A stretch of DNA of 64,000 bases from CAKKQX01 sp963734595 (GCA_963734595.1 CAVTHV010000037.1:496001-560000); one strand, 5' to 3'. Numbered from the stretch's first letter, positions 37,571 through 47,310 are shown. Numbers and translations are program-made. The notes: generated by a model from the letters alone, not told the origin.

Positions 37571-38590
37571 GTCGTCTTCGCCTTCACGTACGGGATGACG
37601 ATGTGCACCTGATAGGCGCTCATCGCCGATCCTGGCTGGACAGCGCTGGCTTCGGCATCGAAGTGCAGCTGCAGCCGCTCGCGGATGTTGCCGAGCGCCA
37701 TCTTGTTGCCGGCGTGGTGGTTGCCCTCGGTGCTGATAGGGATTGCGCAGCACCAGCGTGCACCTGCTCCCGGGCGGCGTAGATGTTGATGCTGATGACG
37801 CCGGGCTCGGCTGCGCGGCTCGATGCCGTGATAGACCGCGTTCTCGAGCAGCGGCTGCAGCACCAGCGGGGGAATCAGCGCGTCCCCCGGCATTTTGTCG
37901 ATATGCCACTCGACTTTGCAGCCGCTCGCCCAGGCGCAACTGCTCCAGATCGAGATACTGGCGGCACAGCTCGACCTCGCGCGCGAGCGGCGTCAGTTCG
38001 CGGTTGTCCGCCATCAGCACCCGGAACAGGTCGGCCATGTCTTCGAGCGCGACTTCGGCGCGCTTCGGGTCCTGGCGTATCAGCGACAGCACGGCGTTGA
38101 TGCTGTTGAACAGAAAATGCGGCCGGATCCGCGCCTGCAGCGCCTGCAGCCGCGCTTCCGTCAGCGCCGGCGACAGCGCGCGGCCGCGCAGGTCGAAATA
38201 GACGAGCAGCATGACCGTGACGATGAACACGAGCAGCCAATAGCGCTGCAGCGGCGCGGCTTCCGTCAGCAGCGGGCGCGCGGCGGCATACAGCAGCGCC
38301 GTGAGCGCCAGCTCGAGCACGATCACCGCCAGCATGCCGAGACGATACGGCAGCCGCTTGAGCACGCCGTTGAGCGCCATCAGCGCGAGCAGGCTCAGGA
38401 TCAGCAGCGGCTGCACCACGGCGGAAATTTCGAGCAGCTCGTTCCACATCCCGTGCAGCGTTGCGCTCTTCACCAGCGCCGCGGCAAGGGCGGCCACGTT
38501 CACGATCAGCAGAATGCGCAGCAAAATCCCGAGGTTGCGGAAATTCGGCAGGGCGCTGCCGTAGGCATTTTGATTTACAATGCTGGCCAT
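37567..38590 (-). CDS. algZ: LytS/AlgZ-type sensor histidine kinase, several frame breaks
   Basis: About 340 residues. Four to five N-terminal membrane helices (about 22-140) are followed by the His_kinase domain: the phospho-histidine is in RIRPHFLFNSINAVLSLI, then AEVALEDMADLFRVLM and PLVLQPLLENAVYHGI, the N-box, with the G-box fragments in other frames. Breaks are confined to 37570-37930. It is divergent from argH (30 bp apart), the standard argH-algZ-algR-hemC order of beta- and gammaproteobacteria. Confidence 0.86.
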
Positions 38591-38619
38591 GCGGCAACCA
38601 TTCTAACAGGCCCAACACC

Positions 38620-40018
38620 GTGAGCAATAAAGACAAATGCCGGCGGCAAGAACAAGCCGTGGTCGGGACGGTTCAGCGAGCCGGTGACCGACCTCGTCAA
38701 GCAATTTACCGCGTCGGTCGCCTTCGACCAGCGCCTGGCCGAGTTCGACATCGAGGGCTCGGTCGCTCACGCGCGCATGCTCCATGCGGTCGGCATTCTC
38801 TCCAAGGCCGATCTCGACGCCATCGAAAAAGGCCTGGCGCAGATCCTGGAGGAGATCCGCGGCGGCAGCTTTCCGTGGTCGCTCGATCTCGAAGACGTGC
38901 ATCTCAACATCGAGCGGCGGCTGACCGATCTCGCCGGCGACGCGGGCAAGCGCCTGCACACCGCGCGCTCCCGCAACGACCAGGTCGCGACCGACGTGCG
39001 GCTTTATCTGCGCGCCTCGATCGACCACGCGCTGACGCTGATCAAGGCGCTGCAGCGCGCCCTGCTCGATCTTGCCGACAAGCACACCGAAACCGTGATG
39101 CCGGGCTTCACCCACCTGCAGGTGGCGCAGCCGGTGTCGTTCGCCCATCATCTGCTCGCCTATTTCGAAATGCTCGCGCGCGACGCGCAGCGCTTCGCCG
39201 AATGCCGCAGGCGCGTCAACAAGCTGCCGCTCGGCGCCGCCGCGCTCGCCGGCACCTCGTTCCCGATCGACCGCCAGATGGTGGCCAAGGAGCTGGGTTT
39301 CGACGGCGTGTGCGAAAATTCGCTCGACGCCGTGTCCGATCGCGACTTCGCGATCGAATTCTGCGCCGGCGCGGCGCTGCTGATGACGCACCTGTCGCGC
39401 TTCTGCGAGGAGCTGATCCTGTGGATGAACCCGCGCTTCGGCTTCATCGACATTGCCGACCGCTTCTGCACCGGCTCGTCGATCATGCCGCAGAAAAAGA
39501 ACCCCGACGTGGCGGAGCTGATCCGCGGCAAGACCGGGCGCGTCAACGGCCACCTGGTGGCGCTGCTGACGCTGATGAAAGCGCAGCCGCTCGCTTACAA
39601 CAAGGACAACCAGGAAGACAAGGAACCGCTGTTCGACACGGTGGACACGCTGATGATGAGCCTCGCCGTATTCACCGACATGCTGGGCGGCATCAAGGTC
39701 AACCGCGACGCGATGCGCGCCGCGGCATTGCAGGGCTATGCCACCGCCACCGACCTCGCCGACTACCTGGTCAAGAAAGGCGTGCCGTTCCGCGAGGCGC
39801 ACGAAGCGGTGGCGCAGGCGGTGCGCTTCGCCGAAACCCGCGGCTGCGACCTCTCGGACCTCAAGCTCGCCGACCTGCGGCAGTTCTCGCCGCTGATCGA
39901 CAAGGACGTGTTCGAGGCGCTGACGCTCGAAGGCTCGCTCGCCAGCCGCAGCCACATCGGCGGCACCGCGCCGGCGCGGGTGAAGGCGGCGATCGTCAAG
40001 GCGCGCAAGGGGTTGTAA
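38620..40018 (+). CDS. argH: Argininosuccinate lyase, frame broken near 38638
   Basis: Last step of arginine synthesis, splitting argininosuccinate to arginine and fumarate; a homotetramer. About 465 residues. Start is the GTG at 38620 (VSNKDK); an extra T in GACAAATGCC separates it from AGGKNKPWSGRF, and the frame is open from there. The signature GSSIMPQKKNPD is at about residues 285-296, with HTARSRNDQVATD near 110. A start at the later GTG 38684 would delete the conserved WSGRF segment. An octamer repeat array begins ten bases after its stop. Confidence 0.95.
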
Positions 40019-40028
40019 AACCTTATTT

Positions 40029-40247
40029 AACCGCCAAGGCCGCCAAGCACGCCAAGAAATTCCAAACCAAAACGAGCACAGAAGCGCGACCGTCGGGTTC
40101 AGCGTCAACGCTAACTCAGTAATCAGTGCGCAGAGGGGAATCGAATCTCCCGCGCTCACGCTCCCCATCCTCAGTTATTTTTTGTTTTTCTTGGCGTGCT
40201 TGGCGGCCTTGGCGGTTCAATTCCTTGGCGTCTTGGCGCCTTGGCGG
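40029..40247. repeat. CTTGGCG octamer arrays with a perfect 31-bp inverted repeat
   Basis: Positions 40029-40059 and 40187-40217 are exact reverse complements over 31 bases. Each contains three copies of a CTTGGCG (or CGCCAAG) unit spaced eight to nine bases apart. A further direct triplet of CTTGGCG units lies at 40224-40247. The 127-bp interior carries no gene. The element fills the space between the convergent argH and LacI genes and could fold into one long stem, possibly acting as a two-way terminator. Confidence 0.88.
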
Positions 40248-40261
40248 CTAATTCTTTTCCT

Positions 40262-41293
40262 TCAGCGCGCGGGCGGCGGCGCGGTCGTGCCGCGCACGAT
40301 CAATTCCACCGGCAGCTCGCGCAGCGGATCCACGTCTTTCCCCGCCAGCCGTGACAGCAGGTGCTGGGCAGCATAGGTGCCCAGTTCGGTGGTCGGGAAA
40401 TGCACGGTGGTCAGCCCCGGCGTCATCAGCGAAGCGATTTCCATGTCGTCGAAACCGGTGATCGACACCTGCTGCGGGACGGCCATGCCGAGCGCGCCGC
40501 ATTCCGCCATCGCGCCGATCGCCAGCACGTCGTTGCCGCAAATCACCGCGGTCGGCAACTGCGGACCGGTCATCACCTCGCGCAGGCCTTCGCGCCCGGC
40601 CGACAGCGTGAACGGTTTTTCGACGATGCGCGCCGCCGGCAGCCGCGCGCCGCGCGCGGCAATCGCTTCGCGCACGCCGTCCAGCCGCTCCTTGGCCCGC
40701 TCGTTGGGGGCGGTGATGCCGGAGATCATCGCGAACTCGCGGTGCCCGAGATCGAGCAGATAGTCGGCAAGCCGGATCGCCGCCGCGCGGTTGTTGAAGC
40801 CGACGCAGGGATGCCGGCCGCTCTCATCCAGCGCCCAGGTCAGCACATACGGCAGGTGGTGCGCCTTGATCATCTGGAACACGCTCGGCGGATGCGTCGT
40901 GCCCAGCAGCACCAGGCCGTCGATGCCGCGTTCGATCAGCGCGCGCGTCGCGCGCACCTCGATATCGGCATCGAATTCGTGGGACGCCAAGAGCAGCATG
41001 TAGCCGGCCTCGTCCAGCGTCTTCTGCAGGGCGTGGATGGTGTTGGCGAAAATCGCGTTGTTGAGCGTCGGAATCACCGCGCCGATGGTGCGGGTGCGCC
41101 GCGAGGCGAGCGCGCGCGCCGCGCCGTGCGCCACGTAGCCCAGCGTCTGCACTGCCTGCTGCACCCGGCTCAGGGTGAGCGGCTTCACCTTGTGCGGCAG
41201 CGTCAGCGCGCGCGACACGGTCGCGGTGGACACCTTGGCCAGCCGCGCGACGTCGGAGAGCTTGGCGGTCTTCTCAGGCGTATTTTGTTTCAC
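40262..41293 (-). CDS. LacI/GntR-type transcriptional regulator
   Basis: 343 residues. N-terminal HTH and hinge: TAKLSDVARLAKVSTATVSRAL (about 9-30), with the hinge near YVAHGAARALAS; the rest is a periplasmic-binding-like effector domain (IGAVIPTLNNAIFANTIHAL, GNDVLAIGAMAECG, ITGFDDMEIASLMTPGLTTV). It resembles GntR-like LacI members that sense small organic acids. The start is a GTG at 41293. It lies downstream of xsc on the same strand beyond a terminator, and a perfect LacI-type palindrome sits on the xsc promoter, so it is the likely xsc regulator. Confidence 0.9.
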   Translation of the reverse strand: MKQNTPEKTAKLSDVARLAKVSTATVSRALTLPHKVKPLTLSRVQQAVQTLGYVAHGAARALASRRTRTIGAVIPTLNNAIFANTIHALQKTLDEAGYMLLLASHEFDADIEVRATRALIERGIDGLVLLGTTHPPSVFQMIKAHHLPYVLTWALDESGRHPCVGFNNRAAAIRLADYLLDLGHREFAMISGITAPNERAKERLDGVREAIAARGARLPAARIVEKPFTLSAGREGLREVMTGPQLPTAVICGNDVLAIGAMAECGALGMAVPQQVSITGFDDMEIASLMTPGLTTVHFPTTELGTYAAQHLLSRLAGKDVDPLRELPVELIVRGTTAPPPAR

Positions 41294-41353
41294 GGCGGGA
41301 TGCGCGAAAAAGTGGCCGACACGGGCTTATGCAAACAGCCGGAGCCTGCATGA

Positions 41354-41379
41354 AAAAGCCGGCCGCAAGGCCGGCTTTT
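41354..41379. terminator. Bidirectional terminator after xsc
   Basis: Perfect 11-bp stem AAAAGCCGGCC / GGCCGGCTTTT with a GCAA loop. Reading on the minus strand it follows the xsc stop and ends in five T residues. It separates xsc from the LacI gene. Confidence 0.85.
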
Positions 41380-41397
41380 CGGGCGCAGCGCAAAACG

Positions 41398-43156
41398 TTA
41401 TACGCCTTTGGCGCTGAACTTTTTGTACTTCGGCAGCAGGCGCTTGGGTTGCCGGAAGGCATCGCGGCGGAACGGGTCGCCCAGCTCCTGCGTCAGCATC
41501 ATGTTGATGACCGTCGGCTTGTTGGATTTCACCGCGCCGCGCAGCGCATCGCCGACTTCGTCGACATGCTCGACGGTGATGCCGTTGGCCCCCATCGCTT
41601 CCGCGACATCGGCGAAGTTCGGGTTCTTGAGGTTGGTGCCGAGAAAGCGGTTGCTGAAATAATCGACCTGGTTTTTCTTCTCCGCGCCCCACTGGCCGTT
41701 GTTGAACACCACGGCGACCGCCGGAATGTTCTCGCGCACGCAGGTCATCACCTCGTTGAGGCTCATGCCCCACGCGCCGTCGCCGACATAGGCGATCGCG
41801 GGACGGTCGGGACGGCCGACCTTGGCGCCGATCGCCGCCGGATAGGCGTAGCCGCAGTTGCCGAAGCTCATCGCGGCAAGGAACGAAGGCGCCGCTTCGA
41901 AATGCAGATAGCTGTTCGAGACCGAACACACGTTGCCGATGTCGGTCGACACCATCGCGTTTTTGGGCATCGCCTTGGCCAGCGCCGCCAGCGCCTGGCG
42001 CGGACCGATGCGGCCTTTGGCGTTGGGCGAAGGCCAGTTTGCAAGTTCGTCTTTCCACGCCGCCCGCTCCTTCTGGATTTCGGCGAGGCGGGCCTTGTTC
42101 GGCGTCATTTTGGCCTGCGCCTTGAGGCGGGCCAGCAATTCGACCGCGGCCAGCCGCGCATCGCCGCAAATGCCGATCGATACTTTCTTGACCAGCCCCA
42201 GCATGCGCGGATCGGAGTCGACCTGGATGATTTTGGCGTTCTTCGGCCAGTAATCGAGCCCGTGTTGCGGCAGCGTGCCGAACGGTCCCAGGCGGCTGCC
42301 CAGCGCCAGCACCACGTCGGCGCGCGCGATCAGCTTCATCGCCGCCTTCGAGCCCTGGTAGCCGAGCGGCCCGCAGGACAAGCGCATGGCTGGCGGGGAA
42401 CGAGTCGTTGTGGAGATAGGAGTTGACCACCGGCGCCGTCAGGTATTCGGCCAGCGCGGCACATTCCCGGATGCCGTTGGCCATGACCACGCCGCCGCCG
42501 GAGAGAATGACCGGAAACTTCGCCCTCGCCAGCATGCGGGCCGCCGCATCGAGCGACTCGGGACCGCCGGCGGCGCGTTCGATGCGCTGCGGTTGCGGGA
42601 TCTCGTAATCGCTTTCACCGTAGAAATAGTCGCGCGGGATGTTGAGCTGCACCGGGCCGCGCTCGGCCAGCGCGATGTCGAACGCGCGCGAGGTGAGTTC
42701 GGCCATGCGCAGCGGCGAATTGACGTGCACCTGCCACTTGGTGATCTTGGAGAAAATCGGCATCTGCTCGGTTTCCTGGAAACCGCCGAGCCCCATCGTC
42801 AGGCTGCCCGACTCGGGCGTGATCGCCACCACCGGCGAGTGCGCCCAGTAGGCGGCGGCGATGCCGGTCACGAAATTGGTGATGCCGGGGCCGTTCTGCG
42901 CGATGCACACGCCGTGCTTGCCGGTGACGCGCGAATAGCCGTCGGCCATGTGCGCGGCGTTCTGCTCGTGGGCGACGGAAACGAAACGGATGCCGGCAAG
43001 CGGAAACAGATCGTGCGCATCCATGTAGGCGGAGCCGACGATGCCGAAACTGTCCTTCACGCCTTGCGCCACCAGGGTTTCGACGAACGCTTCGCTGGGT
43101 GTCATGCGAAGTTTGCTGCCCGCCACGAGATTTTTTGTGTCTGCCATCGTGTTCAT
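41398..43156 (-). CDS. xsc: Sulfoacetaldehyde acetyltransferase, frame broken near 42385
   Basis: Thiamine-diphosphate enzyme (EC 2.3.3.15) that converts sulfoacetaldehyde plus phosphate to acetyl phosphate and sulfite, the desulfonation step of taurine, isethionate and related C2 sulfonate use. About 585 residues. N-terminal domain with TPSEAFVETLVAQGVKDSFG, the Glu-containing FVSVAHEQNAAHMADGYSRV and GFQETEQMPIFSKIT; C-terminal ThDP motif GDGAWGMSLNEV to VVFNN. One extra T in GCGCTTGTCC near 42385 breaks the frame. The start at 43156 has an AGAGGGG site. No pta gene is adjacent, unlike many xsc loci. Confidence 0.9.
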
Positions 43157-43277
43157 ACGATCCCCTCTGAGCTCCGGATAAAGTTTATGACATGCGGAAG
43201 CGTCATTTTACCCATACTCCCGCTTGATCCCGCTGCAATGACCATGGCTCTGGTGCCTGCGCGACTGGCCGCCCGTC

Positions 43278-43318
43278 ATTATACGCGCCGCGACCTATGA
43301 TGCAAGCGCTTGCACCAT
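43278..43318 (-). promoter_or_regulatory. xsc promoter overlapped by a LacI-family operator
   Basis: On the minus strand a -35 box TTGCAT (43300-43305) and a perfect -10 TATAAT (43278-43283) are 16 bp apart. The perfect 14-bp palindrome TGCAAGCGCTTGCA (43301-43314), with the central CG typical of LacI/PurR operators, covers the -35 box; symmetry extends to 43297-43318 with 20 of 22 positions matching. Binding would block polymerase. The predicted leader is about 115 nt. Confidence 0.78.
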
Positions 43319-43325
43319 ATTCCGC

Positions 43326-43352
43326 AATACGTTGTTTTATAATAATATTTAC
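43326..43352 (+). repeat. T-rich intergenic motif, copy C
   Basis: AATACGTTGTTTTATAATAA and following A/T bases. It shares the CGTTGTTTT core with copies A, B, D and E. Here it lies next to the LacI operator in the divergent region. Confidence 0.5.
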
Positions 43353-43550
43353 AATATTCTGCGCGGCTGGTGCGGCCGGCGCGCGGCCGTCTTCCCATCC
43401 GGTGCCGGCATTGTCGAACCCTCGGCTCGCGCCCGCCCGCACCATCCTCGCTTTCGCAGGCGCTCCCCGACCGCCGGAACAAATCACGCTAAAATGCGGT
43501 TCCTCTTTCCACGCGCCGCCGTTGGCGGCGCCGTGCTTTCCGGAGATTCG

Positions 43551-46511
43551 GTGAACGGCCCCCTCGACACCCCCATGGTTGGCGCCCCCGCGCACGACGC
43601 CCCGATCGATGTGGTGCGGCTTGCCGACCGGCTCAGGGCCCGCATCACCGGCGAAGTGCGCTTCGACGCCGGCAGCCGCGCCGTCTATTCCGCTGACGCG
43701 TCGAATTACCGCCAGATTCCGATCGGCGTAGTCGTCCCGAAATCGGTCGAGGACATTATCACCACGGTCGACGTGTGCCGTGCGTTCGGCGCGCCGCTGC
43801 TGCCCCGCGGCGGCGGCACTTCGCAATGCGGCCAGTGCGTCAATGTCGCGGTGGTGATCGACACCTCGAAGTATCTCGATCGCGTGCTCGAGATCGATGC
43901 GGCGGCGATGACCGCGCGCGTCGAACCCGGCGTCGTGTGCGATGCGCTGCGCGACGCCGCGGAACAGCATGCGCTCACCTTCGGCCCGGATCCGGCCACG
44001 CACAGCCGCTGCACTCTCGGCGGCATGATCGGCAACAATTCGTGCGGCGCGCATTCGGTGATGGCGGGCAAGACCGCGGAGAACATCGAGGCCCTCGAAA
44101 TCCTGACCTACGACGGCACCCGCATGTGGGTGGGCCCGACCTCGGAACGGGAACTGGAGCAGATCATTCGCGCCGGCGGCCGGCGCGGCGAAATTTACGG
44201 GCGGCTCAAAGCCCTGCGCGACAAATACGCCGATCTGATCCGCGCGCGGTTCCCCGGCATCAGGCGCCGCGTCTCCGGCTATAACCTCGATCAGTTGCTG
44301 CCCGAGAACGGTTTCAATGTCGCGCGCGCGCTGGTGGGCTCCGAGGGCACCTGCGCGCTGACGCTGCAGGCGAGGACGCGGCTTGTCGAAAGCCCCCGCC
44401 GGCGCGTGCTGCTGGTCCTCGGTTTTGCCGACATCTATCGCGCCGGCGATGCGGTGCCGCACATCCTCCCGTTCCGCCCGATCGCAACCGAAGGACTGGA
44501 CCAGCGCATCATAGGCGGCCTGCGCGAGCGCGGTCTGAGACTGCACGACATCGGGCTGCTGCCCGCGGGAAACGCGTGGATCATGATCGAGTTTGGCGCC
44601 GACAGCATCGAGGGCGCAGCGGCACAGGCGCAGGCGCTCATCGATTCGTATGCGGGCAGGCCGGACGCGCCCTCCTCATGGCTCATCACCGATCCCGCGA
44701 TGTGCGAACGCATCTGGACCATACGCGAGACCGGCGCGTCGGAAACGACGCTCTCCATCGATCCCGGCTCGCCCGATGCCGTGGTGGGCTGGGAAGACGC
44801 CGCGGTCGATCCCTTGCGGCTGGGCGATTACCTGCGCGAGTTCCAGGCGCTGGTCGACCGCCACGGCTATCGAACTTCGCTCTACGGTCATTTCGGCGAC
44901 GGCTGCATCCACGCCCGCATCAACTTCGATCTGCGTTCCAGCCAGGGCGTGAAAACGTGGCGGCATTTTCTCCATGAGGCCGCCGAACTCGTCGTCAAAT
45001 ACGGCGGCTCGCTCTCGGGCGAGCACGGCGACGGGCAGGCCCGGGCCGAGTTCCTGCCGGTGATGTACGGCGAAGAGCTGATGCAGGCGTTCCGCGAATT
45101 CAAGGCGATCTGGGATCCGCTCGGAAAAATGAATCCCGGCAAGCTGATCGATGCTTACCGGGTCGACGAAAACCTGCGGCTCGGCCCGGACTACACGCCG
45201 TGGCGCCCGCAAACCCGCTTTGCCTTCGCCGGCCGCGAAGGCACGGGCTTCACGCGCGCGATCGAGCGCTGCGTCGGCATGGGCAAGTGCCGCTCGCAGC
45301 ACGGCGGCATCATGTGTCCGAGTTATCGCGTCACGGGCGAAGAGCGCCACTCGACGCGCGGCCGCGCGCGGCTGTTCTTCGAAATGCTGCGCGGCGAGAC
45401 CATCAACGGCGGCTGGCAGAGCGAGGAAGTGCGTGAGGCGCTCGACTTGTGCCTGGCCTGCAAAGGCTGCAGGAACGACTGCCCGACGCATACCGACATG
45501 GCGAGCTACAAGGCCGAGTTCCTGTCGCATTATTACGAAGGCCGGCTGCGGCCGCGCCAGGCTTACAGCATGGGACTCATCCAGCGCTGGGCGCGCCTTG
45601 CCGCGCTCGCTCCCGGACTCGTCAACTTTTTTACCCAGACGCCGGGCCTCTCCGCGGCAGCGAAATTTCTTGCAGGTTTTGCGCAGGAGCGCCAGATCCC
45701 GCAGCTCGCCAAGCGCACGTTCCGGCAATGGTTTACCCGGCGCGCGCGCCCGGCGCGTCCCGAGGCCGGCGAGCGCCGGCGAGTCATTCTCTGGGCCGAT
45801 ACGTTCAACAACCACTTCCATCCGGCCGCCGCTGCTGCGGCAGTCGAAGTGCTGGAGGCCGCGGGCTGCGAGGTCGTGGTGCCGCGCCAGGCGCTGTGCT
45901 GCGGCCGGCCGCTGTACGATTTCGGCATGCTGGATATCGCGCAACGCCAGTTGCGCCGGATCCTCGATGTGCTCGAACCCGACATCCGCGCCGGCGTGCC
46001 CGTGGTAGGCCTCGAGCCGGCATGCCTCGCCGTGTTCCGCGACGAGCTGCTCAATCTTTTTCCCGATGACGAGCTCGCGCGCAAGCTCAGCCGCCAGGTT
46101 TATCTGTTCAGCGATTTTCTGCTCAATCACGCGCAGTGGCAGCCGCCGCAGCTTGGCGGAAGCGCGCTGGTGCACGGCCACTGCCATCAGAAAGCGCTGT
46201 TCGGCATGGACAGCGACATGCGGCTGCTGAAAAAACTCGGCGTCGATGCCGCGCTGCTCGATGCGGGCTGCTGCGGCATGGCGGGTGCGTTCGGTTTCAA
46301 TCCGCAGCATTACGAACTCTCGATCAAGGCCGGCGAGATGGCGCTGCTGCCCGCGGTGCGGCGCGCGGCCGCCGACACCATGATCGTCGCCAGCGGCTAC
46401 AGCTGCCGCGAGCAGATTGCGCAGTCCACCGATCGGCAGGCGCTGCACATCGCGGAAGTCGCGGCGCTGGCGCTTCACCGCCTTCGCACCGCCGAAGCCG
46501 CGGCGCACTAG
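43551..46511 (+). CDS. FAD-binding and Fe-S dehydrogenase (D-lactate/D-2-hydroxyglutarate dehydrogenase type, YdiJ-like)
   Basis: A large 986-residue fused protein. Domains in order: FAD_binding_4 (about 45-230, with LLPRGGGTSQCGQCVN and GGMIGNNSCGAHS), FAD-oxidase C domain (to about 545, SLSGEHGDGQARAEF), a ferredoxin-like domain with two cysteine clusters (CVGMGKCRSQHGGIMC and CLACKGCRNDC), and two CCG domains (ALCCGRPLYDFG and DAGCCGMAGAFGF). It oxidises a D-2-hydroxyacid and passes electrons to the respiratory chain. The GTG at 43551 has GGAGA five bases upstream; an ATG at 43575 is the alternative. Substrate not determinable; intact in one frame. Confidence 0.9.
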   Translation: MNGPLDTPMVGAPAHDAPIDVVRLADRLRARITGEVRFDAGSRAVYSADASNYRQIPIGVVVPKSVEDIITTVDVCRAFGAPLLPRGGGTSQCGQCVNVAVVIDTSKYLDRVLEIDAAAMTARVEPGVVCDALRDAAEQHALTFGPDPATHSRCTLGGMIGNNSCGAHSVMAGKTAENIEALEILTYDGTRMWVGPTSERELEQIIRAGGRRGEIYGRLKALRDKYADLIRARFPGIRRRVSGYNLDQLLPENGFNVARALVGSEGTCALTLQARTRLVESPRRRVLLVLGFADIYRAGDAVPHILPFRPIATEGLDQRIIGGLRERGLRLHDIGLLPAGNAWIMIEFGADSIEGAAAQAQALIDSYAGRPDAPSSWLITDPAMCERIWTIRETGASETTLSIDPGSPDAVVGWEDAAVDPLRLGDYLREFQALVDRHGYRTSLYGHFGDGCIHARINFDLRSSQGVKTWRHFLHEAAELVVKYGGSLSGEHGDGQARAEFLPVMYGEELMQAFREFKAIWDPLGKMNPGKLIDAYRVDENLRLGPDYTPWRPQTRFAFAGREGTGFTRAIERCVGMGKCRSQHGGIMCPSYRVTGEERHSTRGRARLFFEMLRGETINGGWQSEEVREALDLCLACKGCRNDCPTHTDMASYKAEFLSHYYEGRLRPRQAYSMGLIQRWARLAALAPGLVNFFTQTPGLSAAAKFLAGFAQERQIPQLAKRTFRQWFTRRARPARPEAGERRRVILWADTFNNHFHPAAAAAAVEVLEAAGCEVVVPRQALCCGRPLYDFGMLDIAQRQLRRILDVLEPDIRAGVPVVGLEPACLAVFRDELLNLFPDDELARKLSRQVYLFSDFLLNHAQWQPPQLGGSALVHGHCHQKALFGMDSDMRLLKKLGVDAALLDAGCCGMAGAFGFNPQHYELSIKAGEMALLPAVRRAAADTMIVASGYSCREQIAQSTDRQALHIAEVAALALHRLRTAEAAAH

Positions 46512-46521
46512 ACGGTACGCC

Positions 46522-47298
46522 GTGCCGGGATTCGAAACCTTCTCGGCCGGCGTCGTGCTGTGGATCGTGATCGTCATCGCGATCGCCGCCTGGGTGCAGG
46601 GCGCCCTCGGTCTGGGCTTTCCCATCGTGGCGACGCCGCTGATCGCGCTGGCGACCGACATGAAGAGCGCGGTGGTCCTCGTGCTGCTGCCCTGCGTCGC
46701 CGCCATCGTGGCCAACATCGTCAAGGGCGGCCCGCTCAGGCCGGTGCTCGCCGATTTCTGGATGATGCCGGTCTATGCGCTGATTGGCGCGGTCATCGGC
46801 ACGCGCTTTTTCATCGCGTTTCCGGGTTTTCCCTTTGCCATGCTGCTGGCGATCGTGCTCCTCATCTACCTCAACCTCGACCGGCTGGGCAAAACCGACT
46901 GGCCGGTGATCCGGCGGCACAAGGCGGTGTTCGGTGCGCTGTTCGGCGTGATCGCCGGAATTTCGGAGGGGACCGCCAATGCCGCGGCGCCGCCGCTCAT
47001 CGTCTACTACCTGGCGCTGGGGCTCACGCCGGTGTCGTTGGTACAGGCGCTCAATATCTGCTTCATCACCGGCAAGGCCACGCAATTCGCGACGCTCGCC
47101 GCGAGCGGCGGCGTAAGTGTTGCGCAATGGCTCGTGACGCTGCCGCTCGCGGTGGTTTCCGCGATCAGCGTGCTCTACGGCATCCGCACCCGCAGCCGCA
47201 TCGCGGCCGCCACCTACCGCTACTGGCTGCGCTACGCGCTGTTTGCCATAGCGCTGGTCCTGCTCGGACAATACGCGTATGGCGCGTGGGCCGGCTGA
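46522..47298 (+). CDS. TauE/SafE-family sulfite/organosulfonate exporter
   Basis: 258 residues, about eight membrane helices, TSUP family (PF01925). The N-terminal half has WVQGALGLGFPIVATPLIALATDM, the family motif, and the repeat in the C-terminal half is ISEGTANAAAPPLIVYYLALG. Members export sulfite or sulfoacetate during sulfonate breakdown, or carry other small anions. The GTG at 46522 follows the dehydrogenase stop by ten bases, so the two form an operon. Its nearness to xsc, which releases sulfite, favours a sulfite-export role, but this is inference. Confidence 0.82.
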   Translation: MPGFETFSAGVVLWIVIVIAIAAWVQGALGLGFPIVATPLIALATDMKSAVVLVLLPCVAAIVANIVKGGPLRPVLADFWMMPVYALIGAVIGTRFFIAFPGFPFAMLLAIVLLIYLNLDRLGKTDWPVIRRHKAVFGALFGVIAGISEGTANAAAPPLIVYYLALGLTPVSLVQALNICFITGKATQFATLAASGGVSVAQWLVTLPLAVVSAISVLYGIRTRSRIAAATYRYWLRYALFAIALVLLGQYAYGAWAG

Positions 47299-47310
47299 TC
47301 GGAGCGCGCG

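Larger units (their letters stand above)
43157..43550. other. Divergent regulatory region between xsc and the FAD/Fe-S dehydrogenase gene
   Basis: 394 bp without a gene. It contains the xsc promoter and LacI-type operator (43278-43318), the T-rich motif copy C (43326-43352) with a TATAAT at 43338-43343 on the plus strand, and a GGAGA ribosome site at 43541-43545 for the plus-strand gene. An open frame reading through on the plus strand has no family resemblance before 43551. Confidence 0.6.

Noticed and set aside
40060..40186. Possible tRNA fragment (GGGAATCGAATCTCCC resembles a T arm)
   Set aside because: No acceptor, D or anticodon arm can be built around it, and the loop is not TTCGAAT. 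The segment is just the interior of the inverted repeat.
44676..46724. 682-codon open frame on the minus strand across the FAD/Fe-S dehydrogenase gene
   Set aside because: Antisense to a gene with intact FAD and CCG motifs. The product is Ala/Arg-rich without recognisable domains.
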